NCBI GenBank assembly: GCA_964584255.1
Contig: CAZOZM010000007.1
Location: 1 to 64,000 of the forward strand
Origin: UBA3775 sp964584255
Lineage (GTDB): Bacteria; Bacillota; Clostridia; Lachnospirales; Lachnospiraceae
DNA length: 64,000 nt
Reading direction: 5' to 3'
Shown here: in pieces, positions 1 to 7,867 of the stretch
Layout: each line of letters opens with the position of its first letter
How positions within the stretch are numbered: the stretch's first letter is position 1
Notes under the pieces: model-generated
Told to the model about the DNA's origin: nothing
The model's database searches: none
Seen by the model: the letters and a program-made list of their open reading frames with translations, nothing else
Made by a program: the position numbers and the translations under genes

Positions 1-53
1 AGAGCGCCGCCCTGTCACGGCGGAGGTCGTGGGTTCGAACCCCATCCAGGTCG
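1..53 (+). tRNA. tRNA-Asp (GTC), 3' part only
   Basis: The window opens inside this tRNA. The anticodon loop CTGTCAC gives anticodon GTC (Asp). The T-arm is GTGGG-TTCGAAC-CCCAT, followed by the 3' acceptor strand CCAGGTC and discriminator G at 53. The 5' acceptor and D-arm lie outside the window. No CCA is encoded. It is the first of three clustered tRNA genes. Confidence 0.9.
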
Positions 54-93
54 TTGTTAACAAGTGAATATTTGCTAGTTAACAGCTTTGAAT

Positions 94-166
94 GGGATCT
101 TAGCTCAGCTGGGAGAGCATCTGCCTTACAAGCAGAGGGTCACAGGTTCGAGCCCTGTAGGTCCCA
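94..166 (+). tRNA. tRNA-Val (TAC)
   Basis: The cloverleaf is complete. The acceptor GGGATCT pairs with AGGTCCC (one G-U), the anticodon stem CTGCC/GGCAG-type arm encloses anticodon TAC, and the T-arm is ACAGG-TTCGAGC-CCTGT. The discriminator is A166 and CCA is not encoded. It lies 40 nt after tRNA-Asp, probably in the same transcript. Confidence 0.95.
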
Positions 167-329
167 TTTCTTTTTTTAATCAATTTAAGCATGTCTTTGC
201 AGTTTATCGGGATGACTGATATAGAGGCTGTATCGGAGCTATGGAAATTCTGTTTATGAATCGATGGATGCTTATTTGGTTATGGACAGAAGATGAATAT
301 CGATGTGTGTATTCATTAAAATTGAACAT

Positions 330-415
330 GCCGGCGTGGCGGAATAGGCAGACGCACAGGACTTAAAATCCTGCGAGGCTAACCCCTCGTACCGGTTCGA
401 CCCCGGTCGCCGGCA
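330..415 (+). tRNA. tRNA-Leu (TAA)
   Basis: This is a class II tRNA with a long variable arm (GAGGCTAACCCCTC). The acceptor GCCGGCG pairs with CGCCGGC, the anticodon loop ACTTAAAAT gives TAA, and the T-arm is ACCGG-TTCGACC-CCGGT. The discriminator is A415 and CCA is not encoded. The 163-nt spacer after tRNA-Val shows no gene or terminator. Confidence 0.95.
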
Positions 416-421
416 GTATTT

Positions 422-450
422 AATAACAGTCTTAGGACTGTTATTTTTTT
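422..450 (+). terminator. Rho-independent terminator after the tRNA cluster
   Basis: A 10-bp perfect stem (AATAACAGTC / GACTGTTATT) with loop TTAG is followed by a T-run. It closes the tRNA transcript just upstream of the gatC leader. Confidence 0.85.
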
Positions 451-642
451 ATTGTATGGCAATAAAATAAACCACCTGCTAAGCTGGTGGTCACGATTTC
501 AGCTATAGTCAAACAGTGTTTTAAATTTGTGTTAAAAGGTTTTATGTGGCATAAATCCGAGAGCCTGCCACTGTAAATAGAATATGAGAAAGGGAAATAA
601 GACCGTCATTTTAGTTATGGATGTCGGTTTATAGGTGGTTGT
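451..642 (+). promoter_or_regulatory. Structured leader of gatCAB with possible ribosome-site switch
   Basis: This 192-nt non-coding stretch contains several hairpins. ACCACC (471-476) can pair locally with GGTGGT (486-491). The same segment extended, AACCACCT (470-477), is perfectly complementary to AGGTGGTT (633-640), which is the ribosome-binding region of gatC. The two pairings exclude each other, as in sequester/release leaders. A second hairpin, GTGGCA/TGCCAC, lies near 557-582, and a third (ACCGTCAT/ATGTCGGT, one mismatch) at about 602-630. The stretch also holds words in the order of a cobalamin riboswitch (GG...CC, GCCACTGTAAAT, GGGAA, then a B12-box-like GTCGGTTTATAGGTGG), but they are degenerate. 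The pairings are visible; the function is inference. Confidence 0.35.
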
Positions 643-927
643 ATGGGTATTTCTAAATCTGAAGTCGAAAAGCTTGCAGCACTCTCTAAATTGCAGTTTT
701 CCGATGATGAAATTGATATTTTAATTCCTGAACTTGAGAAGATAATCAGCTTTGCCTCGGAGATTAATGCTTCAGAGTCTCTATCTGAAGGAAAAGAGGA
801 TACTGAGTATGTTCTTTGGGATAAATTGAGGGAAGACAGTGTAAGAAAATCACTGGAAAACGAAAAGGTTTTTCAGGAAAACAACGCAGAAAAAGGCTTT
901 TTTGTAGTGCGTAAAGTTGTAGGATGA
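643..927 (+). CDS. gatC: Asp-tRNA(Asn)/Glu-tRNA(Gln) amidotransferase subunit C
   Basis: A 94-residue GatC, the small subunit that wraps GatA and GatB in the GatCAB complex. GatCAB converts misacylated Glu-tRNA(Gln) or Asp-tRNA(Asn) to the amidated form. The N-terminus has the family pattern (KSEVEKLAALSKLQFSDDE) and the length is standard (about 95). The ATG at 643 follows AGGTGGTTGT. That ribosome site is the one that the upstream leader could mask. It is followed at once by gatA and then gatB. Confidence 0.93.
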   Translation: MGISKSEVEKLAALSKLQFSDDEIDILIPELEKIISFASEINASESLSEGKEDTEYVLWDKLREDSVRKSLENEKVFQENNAEKGFFVVRKVVG

Positions 928-934
928 AGTGTCA

Positions 935-2329
935 ATGGAGGTAAATGTGAAAAATTCAATTGAAAATATTTCAGATCTTCTTGTAAAAAAGGAGATTTCA
1001 TCACAGGAATTGACAGAACAATATATAGAGAGAATAAAAAAAACAAACCAATTTCTTAATGCTTATGTTTACACAACATTTGAAAAAGCAAGGGAAAATG
1101 CAAAAAAAGCTGATGATTTGATTCAGAGTGGCAGCAGCGACATACTTACAGGTATTCCAATGGCACTAAAAGCCAATATTTGTACGGAAGGAATTTTGAC
1201 AGACTGCTGTTCGAAAATGCTGCAGGGATATGTTCCCAATTATAGTGCAACTGCATGGAAAAGACTTTCGGAAAAGGGTGCAGTTGTTTTAGGCAAGACA
1301 AATATGGACGAATTTGCAATGGGGTCAACTTCAGAAACAAGCTGTTATGGCGCACCAAGGAATCCGGTAAATGTGGATTATGTTGCAGGAGGTTCATCCG
1401 GCGGTGCTGCTGCTGCGGTTGCTTCCGGTTTGGCAGTATATGCACTTGGGTCAGATACCGGTGGTTCAGTACGCCAGCCTGCATCCCATTGTGGAATCGT
1501 GGGATTTAAACCGACCTATGGCGCAATTTCGCGTTATGGTTTAATTGCATATGCTTCATCTTTTGATCAAATCGGAATACTGGCTAATAACGTGAAGGAT
1601 GTTGCATATGTTTTTGATGCCGTAAAGGGAGAAGATGTATATGACAGTGCCTGCAAATCAGTGAGAATGGGTCAGATATCCTCAATGTTATCAAAGGATG
1701 TCAGGGGAATTCGCATTGGTCTTCTTAGGGAACTTTATGAAGCAGCAGATGATGAAGTAAAAAAGGCTGTTATGAATGCGGCAGAAAAATACAGGTCAAT
1801 GGGAGCTGAGGTTGTAGACATTTCAATGCCGGAATTAAAAGATTGTCTGCCGGCTTATTATATTATTGCATGTGCGGAAGCATCAAGTAATCTGGGACGT
1901 TATGACGGAATAAGGTTTGGTTACAAAACAGGGAAATACAGAGATACGGATGAAATGATGATTAAATCCAGAAGTGAAGGTTTTGGAGCAGAGGTGAAAA
2001 AACGAATAATGCTGGGAACTTATGTGCTCTCGGAAGGCTTTTATGACGCATATTATAAGAAAGCATGTCTTGTGAGAGAAAGAATTAAAGATGCATTTTC
2101 GGAAGCATTTAATAAATGCGATATTATGCTTGCACCGACAGCACCGACAACGGCACCTCCTGCAGGAAGTTCAGCAGAAGATGAAATAAATATGTATCGT
2201 TCGGATTTGACGACCGTGCCGGCAAATGTTGCCGGACTTCCGGCAATCAGCGTGAATTGCGGTTTTGGCAGAAACAATCTGCCTATTGGCCTGCAGTTAA
2301 TTGGAAACAGAAATTCAGATGCCAAGGTG
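935..2329 (+). CDS. gatA: Asp-tRNA(Asn)/Glu-tRNA(Gln) amidotransferase subunit A, 3' end lost in assembly gap
   Basis: The glutaminase subunit of GatCAB, which releases ammonia from glutamine and channels it to GatB. The amidase-signature Ser-cisSer-Lys elements are visible: Lys in LKANICTEG, the Gly/Ser-rich GGSSGGAAAAVASG, and SDTGGSVRQPASHCG. The ATG at 935 is chosen; an in-frame GTG at 929 is possible. Coding sequence runs intact into the N gap at 2330 after 465 codons. If the missing part matches the repeat copy after the gap (LSVAYAFEGV then stop), the protein is about 475 residues, normal for GatA. Reading through the Ns into the later copies gives a frame artefact, not a real C-terminus. 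Confidence 0.9.
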
Positions 2330-2429
2330 NNNNNNNNNNNNNNNNNNNNNNNNNNNNNNNNNNNNNNNNNNNNNNNNNNNNNNNNNNNNNNNNNNNNNNN
2401 NNNNNNNNNNNNNNNNNNNNNNNNNNNNN
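2330..2429. other. Assembly gap of 100 N
   Basis: Exactly 100 Ns, the usual placeholder for a scaffold gap of unknown size. The flanks are two copies of the same 107-bp repeat. From the repeat phase (copies begin at 2275, 2436 and 2543 on the shared word CAATCTGCC), the true gap should be 46 bp plus a whole number of 107-bp units, so the 100 Ns are not the real length. Confidence 0.95.
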
Positions 2430-2519
2430 ATGGATCAATCTGCCTATTGGCCTGCAGTTAATTGGAAACAGAAATTCAGATGCCAAGGTGCTGAGTGTTG
2501 CATATGCATTTGAAGGAGT

Positions 2520-2630
2520 ATGAAAAGTTTATACAGATGGATCAATCTGCCTATTGGCCTGCAGTTAATTGGAAACAGAAATTCAGATGCCGAGGTGCTG
2601 GATGTTGCATATGCATTCGAAAGTTGTTAA
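2520..2630 (+). CDS. 36-residue GatA C-terminal mini-ORF
   Basis: The ATG at 2520 overlaps the TGA (2521-2523) that ends the preceding gatA-like repeat copy, an ATGA stop-start overlap. It then reads MKSLYRWI followed by the GatA C-terminal sequence NLPIGLQLIGNRNSDAEV and ends at TAA 2628-2630. A GGAG lies only a few bases before the ATG, closer than usual. The ORF results from the repeat phase. It may be translated by coupling or may be just repeat debris; I favour debris. Confidence 0.2.
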   Translation: MKSLYRWINLPIGLQLIGNRNSDAEVLDVAYAFESC

Positions 2631-2666
2631 CAGTTTTTGGTTTGGTAGATTTAGGGGAGAAGTTAA

Positions 2667-4085
2667 ATGAAATATGAAATGGTATGTGGGATTGAAACCC
2701 ATGTAGAACTTGCAACGGATACAAAGATATTTTGTGGATGTACTACAAAATTCGGAGGTGCACCCAATACACACTGTTGTCCGATATGTACGGGTCAGCC
2801 CGGAACAATGCCGGTTTTAAATAAAAAGGTAGTTGAGCTGGCGGTTAAGGCAGGCCTTGCACTTAACTGTACGATAAATAACAGGTCGCATATGGACAGA
2901 AAGAACTATTTTTATCCGGATTTACCAAAAGCATATCAAATATCACAGTTTGATGAGCCGTTATGCGAGAATGGATTTGTAAAGTTGGACAGTGGTAAAA
3001 AAATTGGGATCACAAGAATACATATTGAGGAAGATGCGGGAAAGCTGGTACATGAAGCGGGAAATACATATATAGATTATAACAGAGGCGGAGTTCCTCT
3101 CATAGAAATTGTATCGGAACCGGATATAAGAACTCCGGAGGAGGCAAAGGAGTATGCAGAAAAACTTCAGATTATAATGCGTTATGCCGGTGTATCGGAC
3201 TGCAAAATGCAGGAAGGCTCCATGAGATGTGATGTAAATGTTTCACTGCATTTCGAGGGAACTGAGTTTGGAAATCGAACGGAAATAAAGAATATTAATT
3301 CTCTCAGTAATATTGTAAAGGCAATTAATGCGGAGGTGATAAGACAGGAAAAAATCCTTAATGAAGGAGGAAACATATTACAGGCAACCATGAGATATGA
3401 TGCTGATAAGGATGTGATTTCCGTTATGAGAGTTAAGGAAAACTCGGGTGAGTACAGATTCTTCAGAGAACCGGATATCCCGGCATTTTATATTCCTGAT
3501 GAGGAGGTCGAAAGGATACGAAATGAGCTGCCGGAACTCCCTGATGAGAAGAAAAGACGGTATGTGGAGGAGTATGGGATTTCGTCGGAAAATGCAAGTC
3601 AGATTTATCGATATAAAAGGGTTGCTGAATTTTTTGAAAAAACTGTCATGTCAGGCGGCAGTGCTAAGAATACTTCTAACCTTATAATAAGAGCAATCTA
3701 TTCCGTAATGAAGTGTGAAGATGATAAAGATTCGTTTGATATTCTTCTTTTACCGGAGGAAATGGCAAAAATTGTAAAGTTTGTTGATGAGAGAAAATTA
3801 AACTTCAACAATGCAGTATCCATTACATCCGAAATGTCAGAAAAAGGCGGTAAGGCGGAAGATTTCGTAAAGGCAGAAGATTTGGCAGAAATTTCAGATG
3901 AAAAGCTGTTGGAAATATGCCGGGAAGCAGTAGAAAACAACCCGAAGGCAGTGGCGGATATAGTGAAAGGCAAAGAGAAAGCAATTAATGTTATCTTTGG
4001 ATTTGTCATGAGGACCACAAAGGGAAAGGCTGACGTAAAAGCAGCAGAAAAAATGATACTGAAGATAATTGCCAAGAGTAACTAA
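2667..4085 (+). CDS. gatB: Asp-tRNA(Asn)/Glu-tRNA(Gln) amidotransferase subunit B
   Basis: A 472-residue GatB, the kinase and transamidase subunit that activates the misacylated tRNA carboxylate with ATP and transfers ammonia from GatA. The family start MKYEMVCGIETHVEL is followed by the zinc-site cysteines (CGC, CCPIC) and the conserved MDRKNYFYPDLPKAYQISQ; a helical YqeY-like tail forms the tRNA-binding end. A GGGGAG ribosome site precedes the ATG. It begins 36 nt after the last repeat copy and closes the gatCAB group. Confidence 0.95.
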   Translation: MKYEMVCGIETHVELATDTKIFCGCTTKFGGAPNTHCCPICTGQPGTMPVLNKKVVELAVKAGLALNCTINNRSHMDRKNYFYPDLPKAYQISQFDEPLCENGFVKLDSGKKIGITRIHIEEDAGKLVHEAGNTYIDYNRGGVPLIEIVSEPDIRTPEEAKEYAEKLQIIMRYAGVSDCKMQEGSMRCDVNVSLHFEGTEFGNRTEIKNINSLSNIVKAINAEVIRQEKILNEGGNILQATMRYDADKDVISVMRVKENSGEYRFFREPDIPAFYIPDEEVERIRNELPELPDEKKRRYVEEYGISSENASQIYRYKRVAEFFEKTVMSGGSAKNTSNLIIRAIYSVMKCEDDKDSFDILLLPEEMAKIVKFVDERKLNFNNAVSITSEMSEKGGKAEDFVKAEDLAEISDEKLLEICREAVENNPKAVADIVKGKEKAINVIFGFVMRTTKGKADVKAAEKMILKIIAKSN

Positions 4086-4315
4086 ATCAATAACAAAGGT
4101 TTGAAAGTTCAATATTTTACGTCAAAAACACCTCGATCGTAAAGCAAAAATAAAATTGTGAAATTATCATTTTGGGGTTGAAAAAAAGCTTGTTTGATAG
4201 TTTAATATAAATACGGATACCACTGATTCAGTGGAAAAACAAAACCCGGGCTGAGAAGTATGGCTTTAAAACCGTGAAAAGTAAACAAATCTTTATCGGA
4301 AGAATTCGAAATACG

Positions 4316-4399
4316 GCAGTGAATGATGAGAAGGCTTCTGCAATCCGGGAGACAGCAGTAAATGATGAGAAGGCTTCTGTAACCCGGAAGACGGCAGGG
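4316..4399 (+). repeat. 39-bp tandem repeat in the gatB-diguanylate cyclase spacer
   Basis: The 395-nt gap 4086-4480 has no clear gene. It holds two 39-bp copies (4316-4354, 4355-4393) and the start of a third. Because 39 is divisible by three, a small GTG-started frame at 4274-4405 (43 codons) reads through with two 13-residue repeats, TAVNDEKASAIRE and TAVNDEKASVTRK. There is no good ribosome site before that GTG, so a coding role is doubtful. The rest of the gap is AT-rich and presumably carries the promoter of the next gene. Confidence 0.7.
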
Positions 4400-4480
4400 A
4401 ATTGAGCGAGTGAAAAACAAGAAACGGTATCCGAAAGACGAGAGACTGAGAAGTGTTGGATAAAAAGGGGAATACACAAA

Positions 4481-5560
4481 ATGAAGGAACTTTACAACCA
4501 GACACAAAAAATATATGTGAGAGTCCTATGGGTTCTCGTAATAATGACTTTTGTCATAGAATTGGCATTCGGATTTTATTTCCATATTAGTGGAAGCCTG
4601 TTGGGAGAGGAATTCGAGAATTACCTTAAGTGTTCATGTTTTATTCCTACGTTGTTTGCAGCAGGAGTGACATTTGCCGCATATCTGACTTTGGAGTCAC
4701 CTAATATTTCCGGTGAAGTAAAGAGGTATGCGACGGTCTTTACACTTGAACTTGTTTATGCATCGGTAATTCTTGCACATCCTACATTTACGATTTTATG
4801 GGGAATGTATACACTTCCTATTATTATTTCGGCAATCATGGGAGATAAGAAATTTATCCGACTGGCAAGTGAATTAAGCTATCTGTTGCTTTTCTTCTCC
4901 ATAGGTCTGCAGTGGAACGAACTTGGGGAAGTTACGGTAGGAATGGTTGTTGATTCGACAATAGCTGTATGTTTTATGGCTCTTAGCATTCCTTTGAGTC
5001 ATATTATCCTGAAATTCGTTGATTCAAACAGAATGCTTATCGAAAAGCAGATTCAGAATCAGATATCTTTGGGTAAGAAGATAAATGTCGATGCAATGAC
5101 AGGCCTTCTGAATCATACAACATTTTATGATGAACTTGACAGACAGATTAAGGAAACTGACAGAACAGGAGAATCCTTATGTATTGCAATTGTTGACATA
5201 GACGATTTTAAAAGTGTCAATGATACATATGGACATTCGAGAGGTGACGAGGTTTTACTCAGGCTTTCGGAGATACTTAAAGAGGTTTGTGCCGGATATG
5301 AGGTTTGCCGGTATGGCGGAGAGGAATTCAGTGTAATTTTCAGAAACTGCAGTTTGAAGGAATCAGTACGTATAATGGAGGCGGCGCTTGAGAAATTCAG
5401 AAGTTTTAATTTTGAATGGTGTGATAAGAGCATAACTTTCAGCTGCGGCGTATGTAAGCATTATGATATAAGAATTAACTCGGAGGAATTATTCAAACAG
5501 GCTGATAAATATCTGTATAAGGCGAAAAAGTCAGGAAAAAACAGGGTTATATCCGAATAA
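4481..5560 (+). CDS. Membrane-bound diguanylate cyclase (GGDEF domain)
   Basis: 359 residues. The N-terminal ~190 residues hold about six hydrophobic segments and a linker helix follows. The C-terminal ~165 residues form a GGDEF domain (DAMTGLLNHTTFYDEL ... CRYGGEEFSVIF), so the active-site signature GGEEF is intact. It should make cyclic di-GMP from two GTP at the inner face of the membrane. The RxxD inhibitory site normally just before the signature is absent (AGYEVCRYGGEEF), so product feedback through that site is not expected. The ATG at 4481 has AGGGG nine bases upstream. The membrane part is not a named sensor that I recognise; its signal is unknown. Confidence 0.9.
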   Translation: MKELYNQTQKIYVRVLWVLVIMTFVIELAFGFYFHISGSLLGEEFENYLKCSCFIPTLFAAGVTFAAYLTLESPNISGEVKRYATVFTLELVYASVILAHPTFTILWGMYTLPIIISAIMGDKKFIRLASELSYLLLFFSIGLQWNELGEVTVGMVVDSTIAVCFMALSIPLSHIILKFVDSNRMLIEKQIQNQISLGKKINVDAMTGLLNHTTFYDELDRQIKETDRTGESLCIAIVDIDDFKSVNDTYGHSRGDEVLLRLSEILKEVCAGYEVCRYGGEEFSVIFRNCSLKESVRIMEAALEKFRSFNFEWCDKSITFSCGVCKHYDIRINSEELFKQADKYLYKAKKSGKNRVISE

Positions 5561-5680
5561 AAAATCGGACATGACGGTCTTACTTCAAGATTCTTATAAG
5601 TTTTTCTTGTAAAATCATGTAAAATATAGTAAAAATATCATGGTATTTCAATTAACTCGTAAGAAAAAAAGGAGTAAGAC

Positions 5681-7438
5681 ATGGGTTTAACGAACGTCTT
5701 TTCTCTTCTTGGCGGTGTTGCCCTTTTTCTTTTCGGAATGACCCTTATGGGCGATTCTCTTAAGAAAGTAGCCGGCAATAAGCTTGAGGTAATTCTTTAC
5801 AAACTCTCAGGCACACCATTAAAGGGAATTTTATTAGGAACTTTTGTGACTGCTGTTATTCAGTCATCATCGGCCACAACCGTCATGGTTGTAGGTTTTG
5901 TTAACTCGGGAATGATGAAGGTTGCTCAGGCTATCGGCGTTATAATGGGAGCCAACATCGGAACCAGTATTACCGGATGGATACTTTGTCTTTCATACAT
6001 GGACAGCGGCAGCGGAATAGCAAGTCTTTTGTCAACTGCCACATTATCCGCAATAGTTGCCGTTATCGGTATCATATTAAGAATGTTCTGCAAAAGCAAA
6101 ACCAAACAGAATGTCGGAGAGATTCTCCTCGGATTCTCGGTTCTTATGTTTGGAATGCAGCAGATGAGCGGAGCGGTAACTCCACTGAGAGACAGTGAGA
6201 CTTTCCTTAATGCCATTCAGGCTTTTTCAAATCCGCTTCTTGGCATTCTGCTCGGAATAGTAATTACGGCAGTCATTCAGAGTGCATCGGCATCGATTGG
6301 TATTCTTCAGGCATTATCTGTTACGGGTGCAATAACATTCTCGACGGCATATCCGATAATCCTCGGCGTGGGAATCGGTGCGGCTACACCGGTACTTCTT
6401 TCAGCAATCGGTGCAAATACAAGCGGAAAGAGAACAGCCCTTGTATATCTGTTTAACGACCTGTTTGGTGCGATTGTGTGGGGCATTGCCTTTTATGCGG
6501 TAAATGCAGTTGTTGATTTCAGCTTTATGGAAGCGACAATGACACCTATGTGGGTTGCATTCATAAATACAGTATTCAGAATGGCAACAGTATTGGTACT
6601 TTCTCCATTTATCAAGTATATTGAAAAGATGGTATGCTTTGTTATAAGAGAAAAACAGGATGATGAAGATGATTTGGCAAGCATAGAAAAGCTTGAAGAA
6701 AGATTTATTCAGTATCCTCCGATTGCGATTGAACAGAGTAAGATGGTACTTTTTGCCATGGCTGACAAGACAAGAAAAAACATCTACAGAGCAATGAATC
6801 TCCTTACCGAGTTTGACAAATCAAAGTATGAAAAGGTAAAGACAAAAGAGGCTGCTGTTGATAAATATGAGGACAAACTCGGTACATATCTTGTAAAACT
6901 TACCGGTGCGGATCTGTCGACTGATGAAAGCAGACAGATATCTCTTATACTTCATACAATAAGTGACTTTGAAAGAATAAGTGATCATGCAGTCAATGTG
7001 TCTGAGCTGGCAAAAGAAATGTATGATAAGAAAAATACATTTTCGAGCGGGGCAATGCATGAAATTGAAGTTGTGCAGACAGCGATACAGGATATAGTAG
7101 ATACATCATTTCACGCATTTGTGGAAGGTGACATGGATATGGCATATAAAGTGGAACCATTAAAGGAACTCATATGTATATTGTGTGATGAGATGAAACT
7201 CAGACATATAAAAAGGGTACAGAAGGGCGAGTGCGGACTTGAAATCGGTTTTGTATTTAATGACCTTTTGATGAACTATGAGAGAGTTGCAGGACACTGT
7301 TCAAATATTGCGGTGGCAATGATTGAACTTGAGACTTCGGCTTTTGAAACACATGAATATGTCAATACGCTCCGTGAGATAAAGGATGAAAGCTATAACC
7401 GTTATCTTAAGGAATATGAAAGCAAATACAGTCTGTAA
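5681..7438 (+). CDS. Na+/phosphate cotransporter family protein with C-terminal PhoU-like domain
   Basis: 585 residues. The membrane half (about 1-330) has the two inverted Na/Pi cotransporter repeats with the family motifs VIQSSSATTVMVVGF and VIQSASASIGILQAL. The C-terminal ~240 residues are helical and PhoU-like (ISLILHTISDFERISDHAVN, NYERVAGHCSNIA). It is expected to import phosphate with sodium, or to balance it, at the cytoplasmic membrane. GGAG precedes the ATG. Single gene: the 120-nt upstream spacer is AT-rich and a terminator follows. Confidence 0.9.
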   Translation: MGLTNVFSLLGGVALFLFGMTLMGDSLKKVAGNKLEVILYKLSGTPLKGILLGTFVTAVIQSSSATTVMVVGFVNSGMMKVAQAIGVIMGANIGTSITGWILCLSYMDSGSGIASLLSTATLSAIVAVIGIILRMFCKSKTKQNVGEILLGFSVLMFGMQQMSGAVTPLRDSETFLNAIQAFSNPLLGILLGIVITAVIQSASASIGILQALSVTGAITFSTAYPIILGVGIGAATPVLLSAIGANTSGKRTALVYLFNDLFGAIVWGIAFYAVNAVVDFSFMEATMTPMWVAFINTVFRMATVLVLSPFIKYIEKMVCFVIREKQDDEDDLASIEKLEERFIQYPPIAIEQSKMVLFAMADKTRKNIYRAMNLLTEFDKSKYEKVKTKEAAVDKYEDKLGTYLVKLTGADLSTDESRQISLILHTISDFERISDHAVNVSELAKEMYDKKNTFSSGAMHEIEVVQTAIQDIVDTSFHAFVEGDMDMAYKVEPLKELICILCDEMKLRHIKRVQKGECGLEIGFVFNDLLMNYERVAGHCSNIAVAMIELETSAFETHEYVNTLREIKDESYNRYLKEYESKYSL

Positions 7439-7490
7439 TCCTGGGTGAGAACCCGGAAATACGGTAAAAGAGTTATATAGTGTAAGTTTT

Positions 7491-7537
7491 AAAGAACATT
7501 GTAACCTGTAAAAAACAGGCTGCGATGTTCTTTTTTT
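7491..7537 (+). terminator. Terminator of the Na/phosphate cotransporter gene
   Basis: A long stem of about 19 bp with a few G-U pairs (AAAGAACATTGTAACCTGT against ACAGGCTGCGATGTTCTTT) is followed by seven Ts. Confidence 0.85.
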
Positions 7538-7762
7538 GAACTTTCGGGAACAGGAAAGCGAAAAAAAGATAGGAATAAACTACTTTTTTTACTGATATTA
7601 CAATTTCCTGTTTTTTTAAAATATCTTAAAAATTCCATGAATCGTGCAAAATTTCCTGTAATTTTTGAGGTTTTTTTGACGTGTAATGTCAAAAATTGCT
7701 ATTTAAAAGTCCCTTGGTGAAAAAAATATGTACAATTTGTATATAAAAATTGAAAAAAAGCC

Positions 7763-7824
7763 TTGTTTTTTTATCTAATATGGTTTATAGTATGAGCATA
7801 AGATTTCGCGCGGGAAACTCGCGC
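7763..7824 (+). promoter_or_regulatory. Promoter and 5' stem-loop of the sugar transporter operon
   Basis: -35 TTGTTT (7763-7768), 17-nt spacer, -10 TATAGT (7786-7791). The early transcript holds a small GC stem, GCGCG (7808-7812) with CGCGC (7820-7824). The strong ribosome site AGGAGG follows at about 7854. The rest of the 7538-7762 spacer is AT-rich and I see no gene in it. Confidence 0.6.
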
Positions 7825-7867
7825 AAATAATTAATGCGCTCGTATTTTATTTTAGGAGGTAAAAGTA

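Larger units (their letters stand above)
2275..2630 (+). repeat. Tandem 107-bp repeat covering the gatA stop codon
   Basis: At least three copies: 2275-2329 (cut by the gap), 2436-2542 and a terminal copy 2543-2630. Each carries the last coding stretch of gatA. Copy 2 ends AKVLSVAYAFEGV-stop and copy 3 ends AEVLDVAYAFESC-stop. Copies 2 and 3 are identical over their first ~50 bp, then diverge. The unit is not a multiple of three (35 codons plus 2 nt), so each copy restarts in another frame. The copy number probably caused the assembly break. Confidence 0.9.

Noticed and set aside
470..491. Hairpin end of an IS200/IS605 element.
   Set aside because: A hairpin alone is not enough; no transposase, tnpB or second end is present, and the pairing to the gatC ribosome site explains it as well.
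929..2461. A 510-residue GatA reading through the N gap.
   Set aside because: The residues after the gap are out of frame with the GatA tail because of the 107-bp repeat phase and the arbitrary gap length.
2275..2630. Diversity-generating retroelement template/variable repeat at the gatA end.
   Set aside because: The differences are not adenine-biased, there is no reverse transcriptase in the window, and the copies are strictly tandem.
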